22,788 nucleotides of DNA from positions 1 through 22,788 of the forward strand of contig JAQVXM010000006.1 of NCBI GenBank assembly GCA_028709185.1, given 5' to 3'. A program made the translations under genes and the position numbers. The notes below the pieces were generated by a model that had not been told where the DNA came from, did no database searches, and saw only the letters and a list, made by a program, of their open reading frames with translations. Numbering within the stretch: position 1 is the stretch's first letter; every line of letters begins with the position of its first letter. This stretch comes from Minisyncoccota bacterium. GTDB lineage: Bacteria; Patescibacteriota; Minisyncoccia; UBA6257; XYB1-36-10. Positions 22,277 to 22,788 of this stretch are shown piece by piece.

Positions 22277-22788
22277 TTATTTTAAAAAGCCAGAAATATC
22301 TTTTAAAAATTCTTTTGTGTTTTTAAAAAGAATAACTTTAAACCCAAGGCGGGAAGCGGAAGAAATATTATCCAATGAGTCGTCGATAAAAAGGCATTCG
22401 GAAGGGTGACAATTTATTTTTTTGATTAATATTTTAAATATTTTTTTAAACGGCTTAACAGAGGAGACAGAAGAATCACAACTGTAAATCTGAAAATCAA
22501 AATATTGTTCGGGGCTGTGTTTTGATTTTATAAAATTTCTCATTTCCGGAGTGAGATTAGAAAGAAGGGCTGTTTGATGATTTTTTTTTATTTTTTTTAT
22601 GGCATCTATTATTTCCGGATAGAGTCGATATGATTTTAAATAAGCTTTAGATAGAGCAGCGGGATTTATTTTTGAATCTATTTTAAGATTAAAATGACGA
22701 ATTATTTTGTTCCAAAAAGAAAAACTATCAAGTTTTCCTTTGTAATAATCAAGATTTATTTTTTTAGTTTCTTTTCCTATTTCTTCCG
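22277..22788 (-). CDS. HAD-family hydrolase, 5' end outside the window
   Basis: The open frame runs without a stop from 22277 to the right edge, about 170 codons; the Met at 22543 is internal, because conserved HAD sequence continues upstream of it. Visible parts are the cap region (SFSFWNKIIRHFN), motif II in QTALLSNLTPEM, the motif III Lys in SSVKPFKKIFKIL, and motif IV in CLFIDDSLDNISSASRLGFK. The N-terminal nucleophile motif DxD is beyond the window. The order and the GFKVILF ending are those of small-molecule (sugar-phosphate or nucleotide) phosphatases of the YihX/epoxide hydrolase-like group. It is cytosolic. It could be a phosphatase for a glycan precursor or an unrelated housekeeping enzyme. 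Confidence 0.85.
   Translation of the reverse strand, partial: EEIGKETKKINLDYYKGKLDSFSFWNKIIRHFNLKIDSKINPAALSKAYLKSYRLYPEIIDAIKKIKKNHQTALLSNLTPEMRNFIKSKHSPEQYFDFQIYSCDSSVSSVKPFKKIFKILIKKINCHPSECLFIDDSLDNISSASRLGFKVILFKNTKEFLKDISGFLK

Noticed and set aside
22277..22543. HAD gene as a complete 88-residue protein
   Set aside because: The same frame continues upstream without a stop to the window edge and carries HAD motif II and cap sequence, so the Met at 22543 is internal.
1..22788. Alternative genetic code (UGA as Gly) as in some CPR lineages
   Set aside because: TGA ends many genes exactly at conserved ATGA overlaps with the next start, so it works as a normal stop.

Overview
This window is a dense surface-glycan (polysaccharide or protein-glycosylation) locus from a low-GC bacterium; GC is about one third in the lines I counted by hand. 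I see about 22 protein genes, no tRNA, rRNA, CRISPR array or insertion sequence, and no gap over 300 bases without a gene. Genes are tightly packed: six adjacent pairs share a 4-base ATGA stop/start overlap, and TGA is used as a normal stop. The gene set, lysine/asparagine-rich proteins and tight packing would fit a Patescibacteria/CPR (Parcubacteria-like) genome. That assignment is inference; no taxonomic marker gene is present.

Layout. (1) 204-6841, plus strand: a DPM1-like family 2 glycosyltransferase (GT), two polytopic GT-C-like membrane proteins, then three GT4 glycosyltransferases. Two of the GT4 genes end in an almost identical 62-base sequence that runs into the next start codon. (2) 15359 down to 6826, minus strand: a nine-gene run starting at a good sigma70-type promoter whose predicted transcription start falls on the A of the ATG. 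It encodes a methyltransferase, a PurN-like formyltransferase, a GT-B/capsule-like protein, an MsbA/PglK-like ABC exporter, a GT4, a second methyltransferase, a NodB-like deacetylase and two GT2 enzymes. It meets block 1 tail to tail with a 16-base overlap. (3) 15425-16072, plus: a YdcF/ElyC-like DUF218 protein, closed by a bidirectional terminator. (4) 21054 down to 16123, minus: WbqC-like protein, formyltransferase, PIG-L deacetylase, SpsF-like cytidylyltransferase, methyltransferase and a PseI/NeuB-type nonulosonate synthase. (5) 21166-22224, plus: a radical SAM/SPASM enzyme, fired from a promoter back to back with that of block 4 and closed by another bidirectional terminator. (6) The 3' part of a HAD-family phosphatase running off the right edge.

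Working model (inference): block 4 makes and activates an unusual nonulosonic-acid-like sugar, probably N-deacetylated and re-formylated. Block 2 supplies a second deacetylase/formyltransferase pair, methyltransferases, glycosyltransferases and an ABC flippase for a lipid-linked glycan. Block 1 adds a polyprenyl-phosphate-sugar synthase with GT-C enzymes that could use its product outside the membrane, plus more cytosolic glycosyltransferases. The early steps of a pseudaminic/legionaminic pathway (dehydratase, aminotransferase, nucleotidase) are not in the window. The most notable signals are the 62-base repeat at gene junctions, a PseI-like enzyme with Asn where the family has a metal-binding His, a formyltransferase lacking the catalytic Asn beside a deacetylase, and two apparently leaderless promoters with identical geometry.
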